Source: Chromatiales bacterium
GTDB taxonomy: Bacteria > Pseudomonadota > Gammaproteobacteria > UBA6429
DNA: 64,000 nt
Direction of reading: 5' to 3'
Assembly (NCBI GenBank): GCA_027076405.1
Contig: JALTJN010000362.1
Span: forward strand, 722,924 to 786,923
Part shown: positions 1-9,301 of the stretch, in pieces
Position numbering within the stretch: position 1 is the stretch's first letter
How the letters are laid out: each line of letters begins with the position of its first letter
Made by a program: the position numbers and the translations under genes
The notes under the pieces: generated by a model
The model's input: the letters and a program-made list of their open reading frames with translations, nothing else
Database searches by the model: none
What the model was told of the DNA's origin: nothing

Positions 1-309
1 AATCCAGCGCATATAAAGCGCAGTAATGTTCAGCGTGTTGCTTATAAATTAGAAAAACAAAAGTTAATCAGGTTGACATGGCCGGTACTCGACAGGGCAC
101 AAGATACTAAAGTACTTAAAACTGAAGTTTTATCCAATGTAGAGTCTATTGAGTGGCGCTTTTTAAATAATAAATCAGAGTGGGTCATATCATGGCCGGA
201 GCAGGAAAATGCAGAATTATATCCTTTACCAAAAGCAGTCGAGTTTACAGTTGAACTGAAGGACTGGGGAAAAATCAGGCGTTTAATATTATTGGCAGGA
301 AATGCATGA
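1..309 (+). CDS. gspJ: Type II secretion minor pseudopilin GspJ (C-terminal part)
   Basis: The reading frame is open from base 1, so the start lies upstream of the window and only about 102 C-terminal residues are present. The visible part has a beta-rich pseudopilin tail (VESIEWRFLNNKSEW, then LPKAVEFTVELKDWG), which is typical of GspJ, a minor pseudopilin of the type II secretion pseudopilus tip. The gene ends in TGA overlapping the ATG of gspK by 4 bases, so the two are translationally coupled. The identity rests on this tail and on gspK, L, M and N following directly. A TTG at 73 is in frame but is most likely an internal Leu codon. Confidence 0.85.
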   Translation, partial: NPAHIKRSNVQRVAYKLEKQKLIRLTWPVLDRAQDTKVLKTEVLSNVESIEWRFLNNKSEWVISWPEQENAELYPLPKAVEFTVELKDWGKIRRLILLAGNA

Positions 310-1238
310 GCAATACTTTAACTCATAAAGATAAAGGAGTGGCATTAATTACCGTTATGCTTATTCTTTCTCTGGCGACTATATTGGCTGTTTCCATGTC
401 ATCGCGGCAACAGCTGGATATACATCGTAGTGCCAATGTTTTTAACTTTGAGCAAGCTTATCAATATATCCTCGGTGCAGAATCATGGGCAAAGCAAGTA
501 TTATTACGCGATAGCGCTGATAATAAAACCGATAGTTCAAAAGATATTTGGGCAACAATATTGCCGGCTTTACCCATTGAAGGGGGTAAAATGACAGGTA
601 AAATTGAAGACTTACAAGCACGCTTTAACATAAATAATCTGGTTTTAGATGGGAAACCACAAAAGCTTTATGTAGACAGGTTTAAAAGGTTGTTGCGTAA
701 CCTTGATTTAAATGAAGATATTGTTCCTGTATTGGTAGACTGGATAGATTTAAATCAGCAGACAGGGTTTTCAGGTGCAGAAGATAATGAATATCTTAAT
801 ATGGAGCCGCCATACCGCACTGCGAATCAGCCTATTGAAGATGTTAGTGAGTTATTGTTAATAAAAGGTTTTAAGTTTGAGGATTATGAAAAATTACTCC
901 CGTATGTATGTGTGTTAAAGTCAGCAACAGCAATAAATGTTAATACTGCTTCAGCAGAAGTATTAAGTAGTATTGCGAAAAATATAACACTAGAGGATGC
1001 TAAAATACTTGTTGCAGATCGGGAAAAAGAAATATACAAAAAACTGGATGATTTTTTTCAGCATCCGTTATTAAAAGAAAAAAAAATAAAGAAAGAAGGT
1101 TTAAGCGTGAGCAGTGACTATTTTCAGTTATATTCAACCGCACAAATAGAACGGATCACAGTAGAATATGTCACGGTACTTAATCGTGTTAATGCCGAGA
1201 CTGTCATGGTTGTAAATCATAGTCGAGGTGTTATATGA
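306..1238 (+). CDS. gspK: Type II secretion minor pseudopilin GspK
   Basis: This 310-residue protein begins with a type IV prepilin-like signal: a short basic leader ending KG, then a hydrophobic helix starting VALITVMLILSLA. Position +5 of the mature protein is Thr rather than Glu, as is characteristic of GspK. The large alpha-helical insert contains LQARFNINNL and VLVDWIDLNQQ, a motif area known from GspK (calcium-binding region). GspK caps the pseudopilus tip with GspI and GspJ. The gene overlaps gspJ and gspL by 4 bases each, which indicates one operon. Confidence 0.95.
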   Translation: MSNTLTHKDKGVALITVMLILSLATILAVSMSSRQQLDIHRSANVFNFEQAYQYILGAESWAKQVLLRDSADNKTDSSKDIWATILPALPIEGGKMTGKIEDLQARFNINNLVLDGKPQKLYVDRFKRLLRNLDLNEDIVPVLVDWIDLNQQTGFSGAEDNEYLNMEPPYRTANQPIEDVSELLLIKGFKFEDYEKLLPYVCVLKSATAINVNTASAEVLSSIAKNITLEDAKILVADREKEIYKKLDDFFQHPLLKEKKIKKEGLSVSSDYFQLYSTAQIERITVEYVTVLNRVNAETVMVVNHSRGVI

Positions 1239-2452
1239 CATCTGGTTTTTACTTGTTCTTACCGCTAGAGAATAATTTAGAGTTGAAACTAAATTCGCTT
1301 GAATTGAGCTGGGTTTATGAAAATAATAACAATTTAAGCTTAGCTAAAGGTGTATTAAGCGAGTTTATTCGGGTTTCATCGGGCAAAAAAATTACCGTTG
1401 TATTACCGGGTGAAGATGTTTTATTTTCACAGGTGAATATCCCCGGGAAAAATATTAAACGTATCCTTCAGGCTGTACCCTATGTGCTTGAAGATGATGT
1501 GGTTGATGATGTTGATAATCTCTATTTTGCAATCAGAAAATCTAATAGTGAACCATTGGATACGCAATACGATGTAGCGATAATCAATAAAAATTATTTT
1601 GAAAATGTGGTTAAACAATTAGAAGAAGCGGGTGTGCAGGCAGATGTTATTACGGCTGATTATCTTCTGTTTGACAATACATTACTTTTTGATGAGCAGA
1701 GAGTTGTATTTAACAGTTCCAAACTAAAATTCTCTTCTTCTATTTCAATAGCAATCGCAATTGCAACGAATACTTTAGCTGATGCTGACGACATCAGAAT
1801 TATTAATTGTCGAAATACACGTAATGAACTGGAAAATCTAATTCTGGAAAATAATCTGGATCAAGTGTCTTGTAATGAGCCTGTGCAGCTGTGTTTAATC
1901 AATAATTGTTCATCTGCTAATATTATAAACCTGCTTCAAGGTAAGCATAAAAAAAAGAAAGACTGGTCTCAAACCGGAAAAAAATGGTTGCCTGTTGCAG
2001 TTTTATTTTTTATCTGGTTGAGTATAGAAGGGGTTTTATTTGTTTCTGATTATCTTAGTCTGATTAAACAAAACAAGGCGTTAAGTTCTGAAATTGTTTT
2101 TATATACAAAAAAACTTTTCCGAAGTCTCGTCGAATTATTGATGCTAAAGCGCAAATGCAACAAAAGCTTGCAAGTTTAAAGAAACGAAAAGGTCAAAGT
2201 GGACGTAGTTTTACTGAAATGTTATCAAATAGTGCCCGCGCCTTTTCTGCTGTGAAAGGATTAACGATTAAATCGTTACGTTATTATGATGGCCGTCTTA
2301 ATCTTGAAATCCAGATTGCCAGTTTACAAGCATTAGACAAGATGAAAGAACAACTAAGTAATGACAATGGTTATCAGGTTGAAATTCTAAATGCATCTTC
2401 CGGAAAAGAAAATGTGACAGCAAGAATACAAATTACTGGAGCAAAGTTATGA
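1235..2452 (+). CDS. gspL: Type II secretion inner-membrane protein GspL
   Basis: This 405-residue bitopic inner-membrane protein has an N-terminal cytoplasmic actin-like fold (about residues 1-240) that in the family docks the GspE ATPase. It contains the family-like ITVVLPGEDVLFSQV and RILQAVPYVLEDDV segments. A single membrane helix lies near residues 250-270 (WLPVAVLFFIWLSIEG) and is followed by a periplasmic ferredoxin-like domain that pairs with GspM. The length is close to the family norm. It overlaps gspK and gspM by 4 bases (ATGA type), consistent with coupled translation of assembly-platform subunits. Confidence 0.93.
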   Translation: MTSGFYLFLPLENNLELKLNSLELSWVYENNNNLSLAKGVLSEFIRVSSGKKITVVLPGEDVLFSQVNIPGKNIKRILQAVPYVLEDDVVDDVDNLYFAIRKSNSEPLDTQYDVAIINKNYFENVVKQLEEAGVQADVITADYLLFDNTLLFDEQRVVFNSSKLKFSSSISIAIAIATNTLADADDIRIINCRNTRNELENLILENNLDQVSCNEPVQLCLINNCSSANIINLLQGKHKKKKDWSQTGKKWLPVAVLFFIWLSIEGVLFVSDYLSLIKQNKALSSEIVFIYKKTFPKSRRIIDAKAQMQQKLASLKKRKGQSGRSFTEMLSNSARAFSAVKGLTIKSLRYYDGRLNLEIQIASLQALDKMKEQLSNDNGYQVEILNASSGKENVTARIQITGAKL

Positions 2453-2931
2453 AAGCCTGGTTTTTAGCTTTAACCCAGCGTGAAAAAGTTATGGTGCAGG
2501 GCGCTGCAGCGGTTGTTATTATTTTTCTTGCTTATTTATTACTTATTGAACCAATAAGTCGTCATTACTCTAAAAGCAGGATAAAACTGCAAGATTCGAT
2601 GGCTACAATAGAATGGATGCGTTCGGCAGCAAAGGAAGTCAGGCAACTTCGAGGCGGAAAGCTAAGTGCAGAGCGTCCTCAGGGAAAACAATTTGTTTTA
2701 AGCCTGATTGACCGTAGTGCAAGAAAAGCCGGGCTGGCCTCTGTTATGAAACGAGTACAACCGGAAGGTGAGTCCGGAGTAAGAGTCTGGTTTGAAAACG
2801 CCCCTTTTGATGAATTACTTAAATGGTTAGCCACAATAGAACAGGAGCAGGGTTTAACGGTTAATGAGATAAATGTCGAACAGGCAGAATCGTCTGGTCT
2901 GGTTAATGTACGAGTCTTTTTAGAATCATAA
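2449..2931 (+). CDS. gspM: Type II secretion inner-membrane protein GspM
   Basis: This 160-residue protein has a short cytoplasmic N terminus containing the family-typical LTQREKVMVQGAAA. A single transmembrane helix follows (about 18-35, VVIIFLAYLLLIEPI), then a periplasmic coiled coil and a small ferredoxin-like domain. GspM partners with GspL in the assembly platform. The gene overlaps gspL by 4 bases, and its stop codon overlaps the ATG of gspN by one base. Confidence 0.93.
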   Translation: MKAWFLALTQREKVMVQGAAAVVIIFLAYLLLIEPISRHYSKSRIKLQDSMATIEWMRSAAKEVRQLRGGKLSAERPQGKQFVLSLIDRSARKAGLASVMKRVQPEGESGVRVWFENAPFDELLKWLATIEQEQGLTVNEINVEQAESSGLVNVRVFLES

Positions 2932-3719
2932 TGAATATTAAATATCTGGCACAAAAAAATTCACTGGATAAAACAAAAATTAAGTATGTTTTAATTTTTT
3001 TCGTTGCATATGTTTTTTTCTTAATTACTACATTTCCCGCTAGTGTTGCGTTTTCTATTATTTCTTTACCAGAAAATATTAAGTTGACTTCCTTATCGGG
3101 GGCAGTCTGGTCTGGTAAAGCAAAACAAATAAAAATATCAGGTATTGACCTTGGTGCTGTAAAATGGGAGTTACACCCGTTTCATTTTTTGCTGGGTGAA
3201 TTATCAGCAGATGTTCAGGTTAAAAATAAAAATCAATACATCAAATCAGAAATAAATATTTCATCTTCAGGAAAAATTTCACTTGAAGAAACACGGTTTC
3301 AGATTGAACTTTCTTCGTTGGCACCATTAACTTATGGTATGCCGGTTTCTTATTCCGGGGCAGTCTCTGGTTATTTACCCGTTTCATTTTTTGATAAAAA
3401 TAATTATGTTGGTCTTAATGGTAAGGTTTCTTTAAGGTCAATTGAGTTAATTTCTCCACAACCTCAATATTTTGGAAATTTTACAGTTACTCTACGGGCT
3501 GAAAAGGAGGGGGCAACATCAGGTACCATTAAGAATGTAGGTGGCGAATTACTGGTCGATGGTAAGCTTAAACTGACTAAAACAGGAAAGTTTAATTTGT
3601 CGGCGAAGCTTTCTGCTCGTACTAAAAATAGCTCTCTTGATCAAATGCTATCAATTTTTGGATATAAAAATAAAAGTGGCCATGTTCAGCTAAATAATAC
3701 AATTCAGCTTTGGAAATAA
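2931..3719 (+). CDS. gspN: Type II secretion system protein GspN
   Basis: This 262-residue protein has one N-terminal membrane helix (about 20-42, YVLIFFVAYVFFLITTFPA) and a periplasmic beta-rich domain beginning LPENIKLTSLSGAVWSGKA. The LSGAVWSG element followed by VKWELHPFHFLLG is the hallmark of GspN. The role of GspN is poorly defined, since many T2SS lack it. It is the last gene of the gsp operon here and converges on pilR with only 7 bases between stop codons and no room for a separate terminator. Confidence 0.9.
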   Translation: MNIKYLAQKNSLDKTKIKYVLIFFVAYVFFLITTFPASVAFSIISLPENIKLTSLSGAVWSGKAKQIKISGIDLGAVKWELHPFHFLLGELSADVQVKNKNQYIKSEINISSSGKISLEETRFQIELSSLAPLTYGMPVSYSGAVSGYLPVSFFDKNNYVGLNGKVSLRSIELISPQPQYFGNFTVTLRAEKEGATSGTIKNVGGELLVDGKLKLTKTGKFNLSAKLSARTKNSSLDQMLSIFGYKNKSGHVQLNNTIQLWK

Positions 3720-3726
3720 ATAATTA

Positions 3727-5076
3727 TTATTCAATCCCCAGTTTTTTAAGCCGGTATCGTAATGCTCTAAACGAAATTCCGAGTAATTTTGCTGCTGCCG
3801 TTTTGTTGTATTTTGTTTTTTCTAATGCTTTTTGAATAACTTCTTTCTCTTTTTCATGCAGGGTGGGGTCGAGTGAAAGTTCAGATTCATTATTATGATT
3901 TAGTGTTTCATTATTCAGTTCAGGTAATTGTAAATCTGCCTCAGTAATAATATTGTCTTCATGTAAGGTCATTGCTCGTTCTAGAATATTTTCTAACTCA
4001 CGTACATTGCCCGGGAAAGAGTAATTATGAAGTGCTTGCAGTGCATCCTCTCCCAGCAAAGGAGTGTCTGCTTGCCATTCAGTGGCAATTTTCTGAAGTA
4101 AGTGCCTGGCAAGAACTGAAATATCTTCGGGATGATCTCGTAAACTCGGTACTTCAAGCTCGATAACATTAATTCTGTAGTATAGATCTTGCCTGAACTC
4201 TCCATTCTCGGTTAATTCATTCAGGTTCTTATGTGTTGCACTTAAAATACGAACATTAACGGGGATTTCTTGTTGGGCTCCGACCGGTCTGATCGCTTTT
4301 TCCTGAATGGCGCGTAAAAGTTTTACCTGCATGGCGAGAGGTAAGTCTGCTACTTCATCAAGAAACAAGGTGCCGCCATTTGCTGCCTGAAATAAACCTT
4401 GTTTGTCGGCTGTTGCGCCGGTGAAGCTGCCTTTTTTATGGCCAAAGAATTCACTTTCCATTAACTCGGTTGGAATAGCGCCGCAATTCACAGGAACAAA
4501 GTTATTTTCAGCTCTTGGACCTTGCTCATGAATAAGTTTAGCAACCAGCTCTTTACCAACCCCGGATTCACCGTGAATATAAACAGGTGCCTGACTTCGG
4601 GAAAGTTTTTGAATTTTTTTACGCGTTTCTTTTATGCTTTCTGATTGCCCCAGCAAACCTTGTTGCGGGTTTTGATTTTCATCGTTCTCTTTTACGGGGG
4701 CATCAGAAAGTTTAAGTGCAGTATTTACCAGGTTACGTAATATATTAAGATCAACCGGTTTGGAAACGAAATCAAAGGCACCAGATTTTAATGCTTCGAT
4801 TGCATATTCCATATTGCCATGTGCTGTTATCATGGCGACAGGTAAGCTGGAAAAGTTTTCCTGAATATATTTAATCAGCTCAATACCATTACCATCGGGT
4901 AATCGCATATCGGTTAAACAGAGATCAAATTCATGTTTATTTAATAACGCTTTCGCCTGAGTAATATTTTCTGCACTAATTGTTTGTATGTCCATTCGTG
5001 ACAGCGTGATATCGAGCAATTCCCGAATATCAGGTTCATCATCAACAATTATTGCTGTGTGTTTTAGTTGGCTCAT
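3727..5076 (-). CDS. pilR: Sigma-54-dependent response regulator PilR
   Basis: This 449-residue NtrC-family activator has three parts. The first is a receiver domain (1-120, phosphoacceptor Asp in CLTDMRLPDG). The second is an AAA+ sigma-54 interaction domain with Walker A GESGVGKE, a GSFTGA loop that contacts sigma-54, and FLDEVADLPL. The third is a C-terminal Fis-type helix-turn-helix (NKTAAAKLLGISFRALRYRL). PilR, with PilS, activates type IV pilin transcription in the families where it has been studied. It lies 2 bases downstream of the predicted sensor pilS. No pilin gene is in the window, so its targets are elsewhere. Confidence 0.92.
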   Translation of the reverse strand: MSQLKHTAIIVDDEPDIRELLDITLSRMDIQTISAENITQAKALLNKHEFDLCLTDMRLPDGNGIELIKYIQENFSSLPVAMITAHGNMEYAIEALKSGAFDFVSKPVDLNILRNLVNTALKLSDAPVKENDENQNPQQGLLGQSESIKETRKKIQKLSRSQAPVYIHGESGVGKELVAKLIHEQGPRAENNFVPVNCGAIPTELMESEFFGHKKGSFTGATADKQGLFQAANGGTLFLDEVADLPLAMQVKLLRAIQEKAIRPVGAQQEIPVNVRILSATHKNLNELTENGEFRQDLYYRINVIELEVPSLRDHPEDISVLARHLLQKIATEWQADTPLLGEDALQALHNYSFPGNVRELENILERAMTLHEDNIITEADLQLPELNNETLNHNNESELSLDPTLHEKEKEVIQKALEKTKYNKTAAAKLLGISFRALRYRLKKLGIE

Positions 5077-5078
5077 GT

Positions 5079-6719
5079 TTAATGCATTTGTCTACGAGGG
5101 TCAGAAAATGTTATTCGAAAACAACTTCCTTCGCCCTCATTTTGTAAAAGAGTTAAGTGCGCCTGATTACATTCTGCCAATTCACGTGAAATATACAAGC
5201 CTAAACCCGTGCCGGTCTCTGTTGTAGTGTAAAACGGTTCAAATATATGTGCAGCTGTTTCTTTGTCAATCCCGCTACCATGATCCGTTATATCAAGGTA
5301 GGGACGGTTATTATTTTTTGAAACATTGGCATGAAATTCAATTTTATATTTTTCATGGCTCGTTTCGTTATCAGTATGACGTAAAGCATTTTCACACAAA
5401 TTAGTTAATATTTGCTGTAAATGACTTGGATCAAAACGGATTTCAAACTTTTCTTCTAAAATATCAATGAGGAAATCTTCTCTTCGTGCATTATTTGATG
5501 TTATAAAATCAGAAATAAAGGTTTCCAGATATGTATTTAAGTCAACAAGTTGAGGGTAGCTCTGGTTTCCCCGACCTAACTGCATAACATTTTCGATAAT
5601 GGTATTTACACGCTTTGAATGGTCAGAAATGATTTGAGTGAGGCGTAAATCTGCATTATCTATATTGGGGGATTCTGCAAGCAACTGGCCGGCATGGCTA
5701 ATTGCACCTAACGGGTTTCTAATTTCGTGAGCAATACTTGCTGTTAAACGTCCCAAAGCCGCAAGCTGTAATTGTTGAGCTTCGCGCGACATGGCTGAGG
5801 CATCTTCAAGAAAAATGAGCGTTGCCGGGTTTTCATCCTGATTTAATGGTGCAAATCGCGGTAATAAACTTGGGTACTCTGGTGACAAAGCGAGCGGTTG
5901 TGAAGAGAACTCATTATTTTCCAACCATGATTGATAATTGTTATTTAAATCTGTACTTAGTGCAGATAGGTATGGGCTTTTAGTAACAGAAGGCATGCCT
6001 AGCATATGCCATGCTGATTCATTGATTAAGCGTAAGCGGCTAAATTGATCGATAACCATAATGCCCGTTTGCATTCGTTGAATAATATGTTCAGTTAACT
6101 GTGACATATTTGCCAAATCAACACCGCGCTTAACGGCAAGTGCTTCACTCTGGCGAATGTGCTTGGCAACAAAATAAGTAATGATGGCGGTAGTAAAGAA
6201 CGTTATGCCTAAAATGCCCGCTTGTAATGAACTGCCATCTAGATAAATGCCTTCAATCTTGTTGTATGATTCTTCAAACAAGACTGCAAGACTGGCAACG
6301 GAAGCAAATAAAAGAGAATGTCGGCCGCGTATAACAATACTACCGCCTGCAATAGAAATTATAATGAGTGTGCCTAAACCACTTTGTACACCACCACTGG
6401 AATGCATAATGAGTGTTGTAAAAACGATATCACTAAAAATTTGAGTATGGATTTGAATATTAAAATCAGGTTTACGTAAGCGGATCATTAATCCAAAAAC
6501 TAAGGCAGAAATAAGATAGCCGCCACTCGCACCATAAAAGAGCTGAATATTATGGGATGCTAATTGCGGAAATGGATTTCCGGTAAAATAAAATGTGACA
6601 AATAAACCGGAAATAAGTAAACGATAAAGGTTGAGAAAATTAAGGGGGCCCCATGTATATGCGACATTATCGACATATAGTGTGTTAAAGACCTGAGAGT
6701 TGGAATGATTATCGAACAT
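5079..6719 (-). CDS. pilS: Sensor histidine kinase PilS
   Basis: This 546-residue sensor has a hydrophobic N-terminal half with about six membrane segments (residues 25-190) and a PAS-like region (MQTGIMVIDQFSRLRLIN). A dimerisation/phosphoacceptor H box follows (SIAHEIRNPLGAI), then a HATPase domain with N box (LTNLCENALRH) and G boxes (DHGSGI, GTGLGLYI). This architecture matches PilS. It is 2 bases upstream of pilR and 6 bases downstream of the PP0621-family gene, so the three probably form a minus-strand operon. Confidence 0.92.
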   Translation of the reverse strand: MFDNHSNSQVFNTLYVDNVAYTWGPLNFLNLYRLLISGLFVTFYFTGNPFPQLASHNIQLFYGASGGYLISALVFGLMIRLRKPDFNIQIHTQIFSDIVFTTLIMHSSGGVQSGLGTLIIISIAGGSIVIRGRHSLLFASVASLAVLFEESYNKIEGIYLDGSSLQAGILGITFFTTAIITYFVAKHIRQSEALAVKRGVDLANMSQLTEHIIQRMQTGIMVIDQFSRLRLINESAWHMLGMPSVTKSPYLSALSTDLNNNYQSWLENNEFSSQPLALSPEYPSLLPRFAPLNQDENPATLIFLEDASAMSREAQQLQLAALGRLTASIAHEIRNPLGAISHAGQLLAESPNIDNADLRLTQIISDHSKRVNTIIENVMQLGRGNQSYPQLVDLNTYLETFISDFITSNNARREDFLIDILEEKFEIRFDPSHLQQILTNLCENALRHTDNETSHEKYKIEFHANVSKNNNRPYLDITDHGSGIDKETAAHIFEPFYTTTETGTGLGLYISRELAECNQAHLTLLQNEGEGSCFRITFSDPRRQMH

Positions 6720-6725
6720 GCAATA

Positions 6726-6944
6726 TTATTTTTTGTCCAAATGTTCCTGACTGCAATAAAAAAGCCCGTTTTTTTGTAGAGCTTCATCTTCCGGTATGTG
6801 TAACTGACAGACATTACAACGTACCATTTTAGTTTCTTGAGTCTTAGCGTTTTTGTTAGCGTTTTTATTGGCAGCCCAGCCTTTTATTATTCGGGCGAGT
6901 AGATAAATAATCAGGCCAATGACAATGAGGCGAATCAGGTTCAT
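6726..6944 (-). CDS. PP0621-family small membrane protein
   Basis: This 72-residue protein has an N-terminal membrane helix (LIRLIVIGLIIYLLARIIKGW), an Asn/Lys-rich linker and a small C-terminal domain with MVRCNVCQLHIPEDEAL and FYCSQEH. The CxxC plus a later C and H suggest bound zinc. It fits the PP0621 family, which commonly sits beside pilS in gammaproteobacteria. It is the first gene of the PP0621-pilS-pilR unit. Function is unknown. Confidence 0.85.
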   Translation of the reverse strand: MNLIRLIVIGLIIYLLARIIKGWAANKNANKNAKTQETKMVRCNVCQLHIPEDEALQKNGLFYCSQEHLDKK

Positions 6945-7056
6945 AGTAATTTTTCTTTAGTTGGAATATGTAATATCTTAATAGTAACGATAGAATTTGC
7001 TGCTGGCGATATTTATTCTCGAAAAGCACACAAGTTTTTGTTTAATTTGACAAAAG

Positions 7057-7074
7057 TTACAGTATTTTACAGTA
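7057..7074 (+). promoter_or_regulatory. Direct repeat TTACAGTA, 10-base phase, upstream of nadE
   Basis: The 8-base word TTACAGTA occurs at 7057-7064 and again at 7067-7074, one helical turn apart. This is about 55 bases before the nadE start and immediately after a TTGACA hexamer (7047-7052). The placement resembles an operator overlapping a promoter, but no good -10 is seen at 17 bases and no known NAD regulator motif was recognised. Confidence 0.3.
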
Positions 7075-7130
7075 AAAGTTGTCCCGATTAGTTTAGTAGC
7101 TTATATTTCGCTCTGATTTTTAAACCTCCG

Positions 7131-8795
7131 TTGGTCATTTTGAATAGAAATAATAACAATCCAGACTCCGGTCAGACTTTGCGCGTGGCGATTGCGCAAA
7201 TTAACTTACTTGTCGGCGATATAGAAAGTAATGCCATACGTATTCTTGAATGGGCTCAACGTGCCCGTGATGATAGGCAGGCTGATGTCATTGTTTTTCC
7301 TGAACTAGCATTAACCGGTTATCCGCCTGAAGATTTATTACTTCGCCCAGGGCTGCACGAGCGGGTAGAAGATGCATTATCATTATTAAAAAAAGAAATT
7401 TCCGGTATTACCGTTTTGCTGGGTTACCCCGAGAAAACGGATGAAGGGCTATATAATTGTGTTGCGGTTTTGGACGCAGGGAAGTGTACGGTTCTCACCC
7501 GAAAAACTCATTTACCCAATTACAGTGTTTTTGATGAAAAGCGTTATTTTATTTCAGATGATAAAAGTGGAGTTTTTACCATCAACGGCGTACAACTTGG
7601 GGTATGTATTTGTGAAGATATCTGGCATGCCGAACCAGTAAAAAGGGTAGTTGATTCCGGCGCCCGATTGATTCTCAACGTTAATGCCTCTCCCTTTCAT
7701 GCACATAAAACCCATGAACGTGAAGATGTTATTCGGCAGCGAGTGAGTGAAATAAATGTACCCGTCGTGTATACAAATATGGTGGGCGGGCAGGATGAGT
7801 TGGTCTTTGATGGACAGTCCTTTGTTATTGATGACAGTGGCCAGCTGTCTCATCGATTTGCCGCTTTTGAAGAAAGTCTTGGGCTGGTGATCTTTGATTC
7901 AAAAAATTTAAAACCACTCGAGCCAGCTATAGTCAGGCCTCTTTCAGAAGAAGCCAGTGTATATCAGGCATTAGTCACTGGAGTGCGGGATTATGTGACT
8001 AAGAATGGCTTTTCAGGAGTTGTCATTGGTTTGTCAGGCGGTATAGATTCCGCATTAACCTTAAGTGTTGCTGTGGATGCATTAGGCGCAGATAAAGTCG
8101 AAGCGGTGATGATGCCATCATGTTATACGCTGGATATGAGTGTAGAAGATGCAAAAGAACAGGCTGAACTTTTAGGCGTTAATTTCAAAGTTATTCCGAT
8201 TGAAAAGCCGTTTAATACCTTTCTTGAGTTGCTGGAAGATGAATTTGCCGGTAAAGCAGTCGATGCGACGGAAGAAAATATTCAGGCGCGTTGTCGTGGG
8301 GTGTTACTCATGGCGATTTCAAATAAAAAAGGCAAAATGGTTTTAACCACGGGTAATAAAAGTGAAATGGCCGTGGGCTACGCCACCTTGTATGGTGATA
8401 TGGCCGGTGGCTATGACGTTTTAAAAGATGTCAAAAAGACACTGGTATTTCGTTTGGCTGAATACCGTAACTCTGTGTCTGCCAATATTCCTCAACGGGT
8501 CATTGATCGTCCACCTTCGGCTGAACTCGCACCGGATCAAAAAGATACCGATTCATTACCAGAATATGATATTTTAGATGACATTCTGGAACGTTATGTT
8601 GAACAAGACAGCGGGCTAGAAGATATTGTCGCAGCCGGATTTGACAGGGAGACAGTGCGGCGTGTTTTACGACTGGTCGATATCAATGAATATAAGCGAC
8701 GTCAGGCGGCTCCTGGCGTACGAATTACGAAACGTGCTTTTGGTCGTGATCGACGTTATCCCATCACCTCGGGTTATGGCAAAAATCGAAAATAA
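7131..8795 (+). CDS. nadE: Glutamine-dependent NAD+ synthetase
   Basis: This enzyme makes NAD+ from deamido-NAD+ using ATP and glutamine. The N-terminal nitrilase-type glutaminase domain (about 18-270) shows the Glu-Lys-Cys triad in VFPELALTGYPPEDLL, RKTHLPNY and LGVCICEDIWH. The C-terminal synthetase (about 285-550) has the PP-loop GLSGGIDSAL and NKSEMAVGYATLYGDMAGGY. Length 554 is near the family norm. The start is uncertain because no ATG precedes the conserved TLRVAIAQ. TTG at 7131 or TTG at 7140 are the candidates and neither has a clear Shine-Dalgarno sequence. Confidence 0.95.
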   Translation: MVILNRNNNNPDSGQTLRVAIAQINLLVGDIESNAIRILEWAQRARDDRQADVIVFPELALTGYPPEDLLLRPGLHERVEDALSLLKKEISGITVLLGYPEKTDEGLYNCVAVLDAGKCTVLTRKTHLPNYSVFDEKRYFISDDKSGVFTINGVQLGVCICEDIWHAEPVKRVVDSGARLILNVNASPFHAHKTHEREDVIRQRVSEINVPVVYTNMVGGQDELVFDGQSFVIDDSGQLSHRFAAFEESLGLVIFDSKNLKPLEPAIVRPLSEEASVYQALVTGVRDYVTKNGFSGVVIGLSGGIDSALTLSVAVDALGADKVEAVMMPSCYTLDMSVEDAKEQAELLGVNFKVIPIEKPFNTFLELLEDEFAGKAVDATEENIQARCRGVLLMAISNKKGKMVLTTGNKSEMAVGYATLYGDMAGGYDVLKDVKKTLVFRLAEYRNSVSANIPQRVIDRPPSAELAPDQKDTDSLPEYDILDDILERYVEQDSGLEDIVAAGFDRETVRRVLRLVDINEYKRRQAAPGVRITKRAFGRDRRYPITSGYGKNRK

Positions 8796-8874
8796 GAATA
8801 AAAGTCGCCAGATACGGTACTGCCACTGACTTTTTCCTGTTAAAGTAGACGCAGTTGCAAGTATTATTGCATGA

Positions 8875-9222
<348 letters not shown>

Positions 9223-9240
9223 TTTTCCTGTTATTAAATA

Positions 9241-9282
9241 AAAAAACCGCTGGTAGATAAAGCTCTCCAGCGGTTTTTTATT
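9241..9282. terminator. Bidirectional rho-independent terminator, glnB/bamD
   Basis: AAAAAACCGCTGG and CCAGCGGTTTTTTA form a perfect stem flanked by A and T tracts on either side, with a loop of about 13 bases. It lies between the converging glnB and bamD and should stop transcription from both directions. Confidence 0.9.
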
Positions 9283-9301
9283 TACAGAGACTCATTAAAT
9301 T

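Noticed and set aside
8844..8859. TTGCA upstream of glnB as a sigma-54 -12 element
   Set aside because: The 11 bases upstream share almost nothing with the TGGCAC -24 element.
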